Positions 9,100 through 16,665 of a stretch of DNA of 64,000 nucleotides are shown piece after piece (position 1 is the first letter of the stretch; every line of letters starts with the position of its first letter). The translations under genes were made by a program, and so were the position numbers. The stretch spans positions 62,001 to 126,000 of the forward strand of contig NZ_JANUSD010000014.1 of assembly GCF_024793945.1 (NCBI RefSeq). Direction: 5' to 3'. The notes under the pieces are model-generated. The model made no database searches and was not told the origin of the DNA. It saw nothing but the letters and a program-made list of their open reading frames with translations. Source of the stretch: Emticicia fluvialis (GTDB taxonomy: Bacteria; Bacteroidota; Bacteroidia; Cytophagales; Spirosomataceae).

Positions 9100-9492
9100 A
9101 TGAAAAAGTACTCAGAACTAAGCCATAGTCATTTTCAGAACAGGATATGGCGCAATGAACTGGAAATGATGCAAAAGGAAACAGATTTTTTTCTGACCGT
9201 AGTACAGGAAATTGACACCCTTGACAACAAAGAGCTCAATAACAGGCAGGAGTGGTTCATAAACCAGTTTCATCATTTCGAAAGGCTTATTAAACAGTTA
9301 TCGACCGAACTGACTGACATTGAAAAGGGGTTGGCTGTGGGCGTACAGGAAGATAACATTCTTGATAAAGAGCAAAGGCTGGACCAGAGCTATTTCAGAG
9401 AAAGGATGGATTATTTTGAGCAGGACTACCGCAGCGTGAAAGCCAGATTCAGGGCTTTTATTGCTAATTCAGATACCGAAGGCATTGATTAG
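9100..9492 (+). CDS. Hypothetical helical protein (130 aa)
   Basis: The product is 130 residues, soluble, strongly charged and predicted almost entirely helical. It has heptad-like stretches (for example FLTVVQEIDTLDNKELNNRQEWFINQFHH without any cysteine or signal peptide). It resembles small coiled-coil proteins found near stress genes but I cannot assign it to a family. It has its own upstream gap of 117 bp after the usp terminator and ends 124 bp before ccoNO, so it may be transcribed alone. Confidence 0.7.
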   Translation: MKKYSELSHSHFQNRIWRNELEMMQKETDFFLTVVQEIDTLDNKELNNRQEWFINQFHHFERLIKQLSTELTDIEKGLAVGVQEDNILDKEQRLDQSYFRERMDYFEQDYRSVKARFRAFIANSDTEGID

Positions 9493-9526
9493 GCCGGGAA
9501 ATACTACCCCGCCTGAATTATGATTA

Positions 9527-9561
9527 ATGTCATGTTTTCTTAAAGCCTATGTCATGTTTTC
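9527..9561 (+). promoter_or_regulatory. Paired 13-bp direct repeat upstream of ccoNO
   Basis: The 13-mer ATGTCATGTTTTC occurs twice without mismatch, at 9527-9539 and 9549-9561, a spacing of exactly 22 bp or about two helical turns. A TAATTTTA sequence at 9578-9585 is one base from the Bacteroidetes TAnnTTTG element. If that is the -7 box, the repeats lie at the position expected for an activator. The bound protein is unknown; an oxygen-responsive CRP/FNR-family regulator is a reasonable inference from the gene controlled. Confidence 0.5.
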
Positions 9562-9616
9562 AGCATAGTGCCGAAAGTAATTTTACGCCATCAAAGTTTC
9601 TAAACTTAATTTTACT

Positions 9617-11752
9617 ATGCAGCATATTACGCAGCCCGAGTCAGTTGGGACATTAGAACGATTTGAATATGATAATAAAATCGTCAAAGCCTTTCTTGTT
9701 GTAACGGTCATTTTTGGTTTGGTTGGCATGTTAGCCGGCTTAACCCTGGCTGTACAACTCTTTTGGCCTGGAGCCAATTTTGAAACCCCCCACGTTACCT
9801 TTGGGCGGTTAAGACCTTTACACACCAATGCCATTATTTTTGCCTTTGTAGGTAATGCCATGTTTGCAGGTATTTACTACTCTATGCCCAGGCTGCTTAA
9901 AACCGCCATGTTCAGCAAGGCGCTATCGTGGATACACTTCTGGGGCTGGCAGCTTATTATTCTGGCAGCGGCTATTACGCTTCCTCTTGGTATAACAACC
10001 AGTAAAGAATACGCCGAGCTGGAATGGCCAATAGACATTGCCATTGCTTTAATATGGGTAGTATTTGCCATTAATATGTTTGGCACTATTATACGCCGCC
10101 GCGAGCGCCACATGTATGTAGCTGTTTGGTTTTACATAGCCACTGTGGTTACGGTTGCTTTGCTACACATTGTAAACTCTTTTGAGTTGCCAATTTCATT
10201 AACCAAAAGCTATTCGCTATACGCCGGTGTGCAAGATGCCCTGGTACAATGGTGGTACGGCCACAACGCGGTTGCGTTCTTCCTCACCACGCCTTATCTG
10301 GGTTTAATGTACTACTTCCTGCCTAAGGCAGCCAACAGACCCGTATATTCATATAAGTTATCAATTATCCACTTCTGGTCGCTCATATTTATTTATATCT
10401 GGGCGGGGCCTCACCACTTGTTGTACTCTTCATTGCCAGACTGGGCACAAAGCCTTGGTACGGTGTTCTCAATTATGCTTATTGCTCCATCATGGGGTGG
10501 TATGCTTAATGGTCTGCTAACCTTGCGCGGCGCCTGGGACAAAGTTCGTGAAGACCCTGTTCTTAAATTCTTTGTGGTAGCAGTAACTGCCTATGGTATG
10601 GCTACTTTTGAAGGCCCGATGTTGTCTTTGAAAAACGTGAATGCTATTTCGCACTTTACAGACTGGACCATCGCCCACGTGCACGTTGGTGCCCTTGGCT
10701 GGAACGGTTTCATGATATTCGGTATCCTTTATTATCTGATACCACGTATGTATAAAACCCAGCTTTACTCTAAAGGATTAACCAATACGCACTTCTGGTT
10801 AGGTACATTAGGTATTATATTCTATGCGTTGCCTATGTACTGGGCGGGTTTCACACAAAGTTTAATGTGGAAAGAGTTTACACAAGATGGGTTCCTTGCT
10901 TACCCTAACTTCCTTGAAACCGTTACACAGATTGTGCCTCTTTATATGATCAGAGCCGTGGGTGGTACCATGTATCTGATTGGTACCCTGGTAATGATAT
11001 ATAACCTGATTCAGACAGCCAAACAAGGAACTTTTGTTGCGGTAGAATACGGCGAGGCACCAGCGCTTGAAAAACACGTAAAAGTTATAGGTGGCGGCTG
11101 GCACTCAGTTTTAGAGCGTAAACCGGTTGTTTTTACAGCTTTGGCAATTATAGCCGTGGCTATTGGCGGGGTGGTAGAGTTTGTGCCTACTGCGCTGATT
11201 GACTCTAACGTACCTACTATTGCGGCAGTGAAACCTTACACACCGCTTGAACTGGAAGGCCGCGATATCTACATCAAAGAAGGTTGTGTGGGCTGTCACT
11301 CGCAGATGGTTCGTCCGTTCCGTTCAGAAACCGAGCGCTACGGCGAGTACTCTAAAGCCGGTGAGTTTGTGTATGACCACCCGTTCCTGTGGGGTTCTAA
11401 ACGTACCGGTCCTGACTTGCACCGTGTTGGTAAAAAATACCCCGACAGCTGGCACTATAACCACATGATGGACCCCACCACTATGTCGCCCGGTTCAATT
11501 ATGCCTCCGTACCCGTGGTTGCTTGAAAACGATTACGATAAAGAGATGATTCCGGCAAAAATTAAAGCCATGCGTACCCTGGGTGTGCCGTATCCGGAAG
11601 GTTATGAAAACATTGCGGTTGCTGATGCAGAAAAACAAGCTGCAGAAATTGCGAAGCGTCTGGCTGATGCCAAAATTAAAACAAGCGGCGATAAGGAAAT
11701 AGTAGCCCTGATTGCTTATCTGCAGAGACTAGGTACTGATATTAAACAATAA
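9617..11752 (+). CDS. ccoNO: Cbb3-type cytochrome c oxidase, fused subunits I and II (CcoN-CcoO)
   Basis: The 711-residue protein joins two normally separate subunits. Residues about 20-480 are the 12-helix CcoN core with haem and CuB ligands visible as HTNAIIFAFVG, WYGHNAVAFF, GPHHLLYSSLPDWAQ and HVHVGALGWNGF. A transmembrane helix (VVFTALAIIAVAIGGVVEF) then leads into the CcoO domain with its c-type haem site CVGCH at 557-561 followed by SQMVRPF, and a PPYPWLLEN segment. It catalyses O2 reduction to water coupled to proton pumping at high O2 affinity. The fusion is a known arrangement in Bacteroidetes. Followed by ccoQ 12 bp downstream. Confidence 0.96.
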   Translation: MQHITQPESVGTLERFEYDNKIVKAFLVVTVIFGLVGMLAGLTLAVQLFWPGANFETPHVTFGRLRPLHTNAIIFAFVGNAMFAGIYYSMPRLLKTAMFSKALSWIHFWGWQLIILAAAITLPLGITTSKEYAELEWPIDIAIALIWVVFAINMFGTIIRRRERHMYVAVWFYIATVVTVALLHIVNSFELPISLTKSYSLYAGVQDALVQWWYGHNAVAFFLTTPYLGLMYYFLPKAANRPVYSYKLSIIHFWSLIFIYIWAGPHHLLYSSLPDWAQSLGTVFSIMLIAPSWGGMLNGLLTLRGAWDKVREDPVLKFFVVAVTAYGMATFEGPMLSLKNVNAISHFTDWTIAHVHVGALGWNGFMIFGILYYLIPRMYKTQLYSKGLTNTHFWLGTLGIIFYALPMYWAGFTQSLMWKEFTQDGFLAYPNFLETVTQIVPLYMIRAVGGTMYLIGTLVMIYNLIQTAKQGTFVAVEYGEAPALEKHVKVIGGGWHSVLERKPVVFTALAIIAVAIGGVVEFVPTALIDSNVPTIAAVKPYTPLELEGRDIYIKEGCVGCHSQMVRPFRSETERYGEYSKAGEFVYDHPFLWGSKRTGPDLHRVGKKYPDSWHYNHMMDPTTMSPGSIMPPYPWLLENDYDKEMIPAKIKAMRTLGVPYPEGYENIAVADAEKQAAEIAKRLADAKIKTSGDKEIVALIAYLQRLGTDIKQ

Positions 11753-11764
11753 TTATTTACGACC

Positions 11765-11920
11765 ATGTTTAAACATTATTTCGAACAAATAGACGGCGTG
11801 AGCATCTACCCGGTTTTTTCTCTGCTTGTTTTCTTTTTCTTTTTTCTGGGTCTTGGCTGGTATGTCATAAAACTTGATAAAAAGAAACAAAGCTACATAG
11901 AGAAGCTGCCATTAGATTAA
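11765..11920 (+). CDS. ccoQ: Cbb3 oxidase small subunit CcoQ/FixQ-like
   Basis: A 51-residue single-pass membrane protein, MFKHYFEQIDGVSIYPV and so on, begins 12 bp after ccoNO. It has a phenylalanine-rich transmembrane segment (about residues 15-33) and a short basic tail (KLDKKKQSYIEKLPL). This length, topology and position between ccoNO and ccoP are those of CcoQ, which stabilises the oxidase complex. Sequence identity to classical CcoQ is not obvious, so the name rests mostly on context. Confidence 0.85.
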   Translation: MFKHYFEQIDGVSIYPVFSLLVFFFFFLGLGWYVIKLDKKKQSYIEKLPLD

Positions 11921-11972
11921 CCGGCTCAGAGCCAAATATCCAGGTTTAAAGAAAATTAAAATATACTCATTT

Positions 11973-12767
11973 ATGGGAACATTCATTAAATCAGGCGATG
12001 AACTCATTCAACTCCTGGTGCTTATTATACTGATTCTTACAGCTATCGTTCTGCTGGTTGTGGTTTTAAATATGTATCGGGTTATCAGCAGGATTATCGC
12101 CGAAAAAGAAGGCCGTACTATTGAAACTTTCAGTTTTCAGAAATGGTGGCAAAGAGAGGCTGGCACGGCCATTCCGTTAGAAAAAGAAGAGTCTATCATG
12201 CTTGGCCATAACTATGACGGCATTCAGGAGCTCGACAACCACCTGCCACCGTGGTGGGTTAAGTTATTCTATATTACCATTGTGTTTGCCGTTGTGTATT
12301 TAGGTTTGTATCATATCTGGAACATCACGCCTTTGCAGGAAGAAGAGTATCAGATAGCAATGGATGAGGCCAAGAAAGAGGTAGAACTGTATCAGTCTAA
12401 AATGGCTAATACCATTGACGAGAAATCGGTTAAACTGTTGAAAGACGACAAAACCCTTAGCCAGGGTAAACAGATTTTTACCTCAAAATGCGCCGCTTGC
12501 CACGGGCAGGCAGGTGAAGGCGGTGTAGGGCCAAACCTTACTGACGAATACTGGCTGCATGGTGGTACTATTAATGATGTTTTTAAAACCGTTAAATACG
12601 GTGTACCTGAAAAGGGTATGATTGCCTGGCAGGCAACCATGAAACCCGCAGAGATACAAGAGGTAAGTAACTACATTTTGTCTATACAAGGTACTAATCC
12701 GCCTAATGCAAAGGCACCTCAGGGAGAAAAAGCCTCAGCCGGGGCTGATTCAACCGCAACTAAGTAA
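11973..12767 (+). CDS. ccoP: Cbb3-type cytochrome c oxidase subunit III (CcoP)
   Basis: The 264-residue protein has an N-terminal membrane helix (about residues 13-34), a conserved CcoP-type segment NYDGIQELDNHLPPWWVKLFY leading into a second helix, and one cytochrome c domain with CAACH at 173-177 and a distal methionine region KGMIAW. Classical proteobacterial CcoP has two c haems; this shorter form has one, as is common in Bacteroidetes. It passes electrons from soluble cytochromes to CcoO. The C-terminal tail is low complexity (alanine, threonine, serine). It sits 52 bp after ccoQ and 69 bp before ccoG. Confidence 0.94.
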   Translation: MGTFIKSGDELIQLLVLIILILTAIVLLVVVLNMYRVISRIIAEKEGRTIETFSFQKWWQREAGTAIPLEKEESIMLGHNYDGIQELDNHLPPWWVKLFYITIVFAVVYLGLYHIWNITPLQEEEYQIAMDEAKKEVELYQSKMANTIDEKSVKLLKDDKTLSQGKQIFTSKCAACHGQAGEGGVGPNLTDEYWLHGGTINDVFKTVKYGVPEKGMIAWQATMKPAEIQEVSNYILSIQGTNPPNAKAPQGEKASAGADSTATK

Positions 12768-12836
12768 CAAACATTTCGGATGGTGGCTGGCAGTAAAATT
12801 CCGGCCGCCATCAGAAAGAAATAAATATCCGGAACA

Positions 12837-14258
12837 GTGAGCAATTTAGATTTTATAGATGAGGCCTACCGTGACAGCATTGCCACCGTAGACAGTGAGG
12901 GGAAGAGAATTTGGGTGTTTCCGAAAAAACCGAGTGGTAAGTATCATAATTACCGGATACTGACAACCATTGTTTTTCTGACGCTTTTTTTTGCGGGCCC
13001 ATTTGTGAAAATCAACGGACAGCCCCTATTGATGATTAATGTGTTTGAGCGGAAATTTGTGTTGTTCGGCCAGTTGTTTCTGCCACAAGACTCTGTTATT
13101 TTTAGCGTGGGTCTGATTACGTTCTTTATTTTTATTACCTTGTTTACGGTAGTTTATGGCCGGTTCTGGTGTGGCTGGGCCTGCCCTCAGACAGTTTTTA
13201 TGGAAATGGTTTTCCGTAAAATTGAATACTGGATTGAAGGAGACCGCAAACAGCAGCTGGCACTGAGCAAAGCGCCCTGGACAACCGAAAAGATTCTGAA
13301 AAAGGGCGCCAAAAGGTTAATATATCTGCTTATATCTATTTTGATAGCCCATACCACTATGGCGTATCTGATAGGTTTAGATGCAACGGTTGGCATCATT
13401 TCGCAGTCGCCGGCAAATCATTTACCCGGATTTATCGGTCTTTTAGCTTTTACAGCGGTGTTTTATTATGTTTTTGCCAAATTAAGAGAGCAGGTTTGTG
13501 TGGCTATTTGCCCTTACGGCCGTTTGCAGGGGGTGTTAATGGGGCGCAATACCATTAATATTATTTATGACTGGGTGCGCGGCGAACCCCGTGGTAAACT
13601 GAATAAGCACGAGCCAGCCAACCAGGTAGCCGCGCCTAAAGGAGACTGCATAGATTGCAAATTATGTGTTCAGGTATGCCCAACGGGAATTGATATCAGA
13701 AACGGGTCTCAACTGGAGTGTATTAATTGCACCGCCTGTATTGACGTTTGCGATGACGTAATGACCAAGATAAACAAACCCACAGGTTTGATAAAATACG
13801 GGTCGGCAGAAAGTGTCGAAAAACGCATTCCATATAAGATGTCGCCACGGGCTTATGCTTATTCGGTAGTTTTATTGTTGCTGGTTGGGGTAGAGGTGTT
13901 TCTGCTGATGAGCCGCTCGGTTATTGAAACCACCATTATGCGTGTGCCGGGGCAAATGTATCAGGAGCAGGCCAATAACAAAATCAGTAACCTGTATAAC
14001 GCCCAGATTGTGAATAAAAGTAATGAAGACCTGGTAGTAACCTTAAAAGTGGGCGACAACGCAGGGAACATCAGATTGATAGACGGCAAAAAAAGTATCA
14101 GAATAAAAAAAGAAGGCAAGGCTGATGTGGTTTTCTTTCTGGATATGAACAAAGCCGATATTAAAAAAATAAAAACCAGTCTTGAAATTGAAGTTTGGGA
14201 AGGAGAAGAAAAACTGGAGACCATCAAGACTAATTTTTTGGGATTCAAAGATAATTGA
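12837..14258 (+). CDS. ccoG: Cytochrome c oxidase accessory protein CcoG/RdxA
   Basis: The 473-residue polyferredoxin-type membrane protein carries the CcoG signature WCGWACPQTVFME after its second helix, a CPYGR motif, and two 4Fe-4S clusters (CIDCKLCVQVCPTGID and CINCTACIDVC, about residues 268-308). The C-terminal Ig-like FixG domain follows a last membrane helix. CcoG reduces copper during CuB assembly. The start is GTG at 12837, since an in-frame stop lies 13 bases upstream and no ATG is available; this makes MSNLDFIDEAYRD the N-terminus. A degenerate short repeat begins right after the stop codon. Confidence 0.95.
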   Translation: MSNLDFIDEAYRDSIATVDSEGKRIWVFPKKPSGKYHNYRILTTIVFLTLFFAGPFVKINGQPLLMINVFERKFVLFGQLFLPQDSVIFSVGLITFFIFITLFTVVYGRFWCGWACPQTVFMEMVFRKIEYWIEGDRKQQLALSKAPWTTEKILKKGAKRLIYLLISILIAHTTMAYLIGLDATVGIISQSPANHLPGFIGLLAFTAVFYYVFAKLREQVCVAICPYGRLQGVLMGRNTINIIYDWVRGEPRGKLNKHEPANQVAAPKGDCIDCKLCVQVCPTGIDIRNGSQLECINCTACIDVCDDVMTKINKPTGLIKYGSAESVEKRIPYKMSPRAYAYSVVLLLLVGVEVFLLMSRSVIETTIMRVPGQMYQEQANNKISNLYNAQIVNKSNEDLVVTLKVGDNAGNIRLIDGKKSIRIKKEGKADVVFFLDMNKADIKKIKTSLEIEVWEGEEKLETIKTNFLGFKDN

Positions 14259-14437
14259 GTGATTGGGCGAATGAGTGATTTAAGGTATCCGGAAGAGGGT
14301 TGTCAATGTTATTGGTAAATAATCATGAAGGGAATCAAAAAAACATTGAGTCAGTTAAATCGACAGTTCAAAATTTAAGAAATAGGAGCTATAATCGCTC
14401 AATTGCTTTAATACATTAGTTCATAAAATAATATACC

Positions 14438-14875
14438 ATGAATTTTGGACATAAAATCGGAATATTCTACGGGTTGTTTGTAGTCTTTATGATTACAATG
14501 GTGGTGCTTTGTGTGCAGCAGAAAGATATTTCGCTGGTGAGCAACGACTACTACAAAAAAGAAATTGCGTATCAGGATGAGATTATCAAGCAACGGAATG
14601 TGGCGCAGCTGGCGGCCCCTGTAGTGATAAGTTACACTGGCGAAAAACAACAGGTGAGTATCAGTTTTCCTGAAGAGTTGAAAGGGGCAACAGGTACGGT
14701 ACAGTTCTATCGTCCGTCTGATGCCAAAAAAGATTATTCGCTTGCCCTGAGCATCAATGAAAATACGGTACAGAGCATTCCGGTGAATCAGCTGGCTAAA
14801 GGACTTTGGGTTGTAAAGCTGGAATGGCAAAAAGCCGGAAGGGCTTATCTGAAAGAAGAGAAAATAGTTTTATAA
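14438..14875 (+). CDS. ccoH: FixH/CcoH family cbb3 assembly protein
   Basis: The 145-residue protein has one N-terminal membrane helix (about residues 7-26) and a periplasmic domain. It contains the FixH pattern SNDYYKKEIAYQDEI, matching the Y-Y-x-x-x-x-x-Y-Q segment of the family, followed by a beta-rich part ending WVVKLEWQ. FixH/CcoH binds and stabilises cbb3 subunits during assembly. It is separated from ccoG by 179 bp but is followed by the SafE-like gene only one base after its stop codon, so those two are cotranscribed. Confidence 0.9.
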   Translation: MNFGHKIGIFYGLFVVFMITMVVLCVQQKDISLVSNDYYKKEIAYQDEIIKQRNVAQLAAPVVISYTGEKQQVSISFPEELKGATGTVQFYRPSDAKKDYSLALSINENTVQSIPVNQLAKGLWVVKLEWQKAGRAYLKEEKIVL

Positions 14876-14876
14876 G

Positions 14877-15572
14877 ATGTTGTATTCTGCATTGATGATA
14901 GGGTTTGCCGGAAGTTTGCACTGCATGGGTATGTGCGGCCCTATTTCCATGCTTTTGCCCGGCGATAAATCCAGACGCGGAAGGTATATTCTGGGCAGGC
15001 TCATTTACAATGCCGGACGCATTTTAACCTACAGCCTGCTGGGGCTGCTGGTTGGCTTTGCCGGAGAACAGGTGGCATTGCTGGCCTCACAAAAAACATT
15101 ATTTGTGGTAGTAGGATGCCTGATATTGCTGGCGTTTATTCTGCCTGCCCGCTGGACCAAATCAATAGACGTATTACCTTATGTAAGCCGTTTCAATAAC
15201 TTTATCAAGTCTTCACTGTCTGCTTTCTACAAAAGACATTCTTTGTTTTCGCAGTTTATTTTCGGGGTTCTCAATGGCCTGTTACCTTGCGGGCTGGTTT
15301 ATGCCGCACTGAGTGGGGCTTTTCTGATGAGTGAGGCCTGGGAGAGTGTGCTGTTTATGGCATTGTTCGGGTTGGGTACTCTACCCATGATGCTCGGCTT
15401 TGCTTTTTTGGGTAATGGTATCCGTAAATATGTCAGTTTTCAGCCTAAGGCTGTTTATAGATTCTCTTATATTGCACTGGCCGTTTGGCTCATCTTCAAA
15501 GGTGTTAATTTATCTTCAAATCACTTAACCGGGCATGACGCACACGGCATTTCGGTTTGCAGAGGTAAATAA
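14877..15572 (+). CDS. TauE/SafE-type membrane protein of cbb3 operon
   Basis: The 231-residue protein has about six membrane helices and the start MLYSALMIGFAGSLHCMGMCGP. The CMGMCGP motif is typical of the SafE/UreH-2 group of metal-related transporters that often end Bacteroidetes cbb3 operons. A second conserved segment, FGVLNGLLPCGLVY, is also characteristic. A role in copper or nickel homeostasis for oxidase assembly is inferred from context; the substrate is not proven. It ends five bases before the convergent AraC gene. Confidence 0.85.
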   Translation: MLYSALMIGFAGSLHCMGMCGPISMLLPGDKSRRGRYILGRLIYNAGRILTYSLLGLLVGFAGEQVALLASQKTLFVVVGCLILLAFILPARWTKSIDVLPYVSRFNNFIKSSLSAFYKRHSLFSQFIFGVLNGLLPCGLVYAALSGAFLMSEAWESVLFMALFGLGTLPMMLGFAFLGNGIRKYVSFQPKAVYRFSYIALAVWLIFKGVNLSSNHLTGHDAHGISVCRGK

Positions 15573-15577
15573 GGAAA

Positions 15578-16459
15578 TTACCCGGCTACCTCGCTCTTCA
15601 GATACTGCTTTTTATATTCCAGTGGTGTAGTGCCTTTCACTTTTCTGAAATGCCTGTAGAAATTAGAAAGGTTATTAAAGCCGCTGTCAAAGCATATTAT
15701 CTCAATGCTCAGCTTATTTTCTATTAATGCCCGGCAGGCATGGCTTACTCTTACTTCCGTCAGAAAATCGTTATAAGTTTTGTGGGTCATTAATTTAAAG
15801 TATCTGCAAAACGAGGTGGTGCTCAGGTTGGCTATAGCGGCTATGTCTTCCAGGCTGATGTCTTTGGCATAATTGGCCAGTGTATAACTGCATACATTAT
15901 TAAGCCTGACGGTTTCCATTTCGTTCGACTGGTAAAAGGCATTGGCGGCGGTTATCATCTCCAACTCGTCAGACTCTGTCAGCAATTCAAGAACAGATAA
16001 CAGAATCACCAGCCTTTGCAAAGGGCCGGCAGTAACGGCACCTTCCATCAGGGTTTTCAGACGCTGTGCTGTATTACCTTTAATAAGCAGGCCTTGCTTG
16101 GCTTTTTCGTACAGTTTCCGGATGGCATAGGCTTCATTTAAGTTCAGGAAGTCGCCCCCCAGGCAATCGGGCATAAACTGCATTACTATGGCCTCTACCT
16201 GCAAATCTGCATTACCCTGAAAATACTCTTTATTGCAGCGCCAGGTATGGGGCAGATTCTCTCCCAGTAGCAATACCTCGCCCGATGAAAAATTACTTAC
16301 GTTGTCGCCAATAAACCGAACCCCTTCACCCTTTATTACATAATGAAGCTCAAGTTCGGGATGATAATGCCATATAGAACCGAAGTTAGGTTTTATGTCG
16401 TGTCTGATACTGAACGAATGCCCTGTGTTGGTGGGTACTTTATGAAAATGAGGTTTCAT
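15578..16459 (-). CDS. AraC-family transcriptional regulator with cupin sensor domain
   Basis: The 293-residue protein has an N-terminal cupin-like domain (WHYHPELELHYVIKGEG, residues about 30-75) and a C-terminal pair of helix-turn-helix motifs (about 190-290, with DISLEDIAAIANLSTTSF, then FDSGFNNLSNFYRHFRKVKG and the terminal TPLEYKKQY). This is the arrangement of sugar-responsive AraC regulators. It is divergent from the sodium:solute symporter and aldolase genes across 206 bp, so it most likely controls them. The ligand is not known. Confidence 0.9.
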   Translation of the reverse strand: MKPHFHKVPTNTGHSFSIRHDIKPNFGSIWHYHPELELHYVIKGEGVRFIGDNVSNFSSGEVLLLGENLPHTWRCNKEYFQGNADLQVEAIVMQFMPDCLGGDFLNLNEAYAIRKLYEKAKQGLLIKGNTAQRLKTLMEGAVTAGPLQRLVILLSVLELLTESDELEMITAANAFYQSNEMETVRLNNVCSYTLANYAKDISLEDIAAIANLSTTSFCRYFKLMTHKTYNDFLTEVRVSHACRALIENKLSIEIICFDSGFNNLSNFYRHFRKVKGTTPLEYKKQYLKSEVAG

Positions 16460-16534
16460 CGACTAAAAAACTAAATGCTAATATTGTACAATGATTGGGA
16501 AAGAGTATATAAAAAACCTGTATTTTTATCTTCT

Positions 16535-16542
16535 ATCTTTGT
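16535..16542 (+). promoter_or_regulatory. Candidate -7 element of the symporter promoter
   Basis: TATCTTTG matches the Bacteroidetes -7 consensus TAnnTTTG and lies 123 bp upstream of the symporter start, within the shared AraC/symporter control region. No convincing TTTG -33 element was found at the usual spacing. Confidence 0.3.
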
Positions 16543-16665
16543 AAAGTTAAATAAAATATTTGTCAGATTATAAAAAACAGCCATTGGCTTAAAAATCAAT
16601 GTATGTTTTTATCATAATACTGAAAAGTGTACAAATTAGCCTATTGCATCTTTCAACCCTAACTC

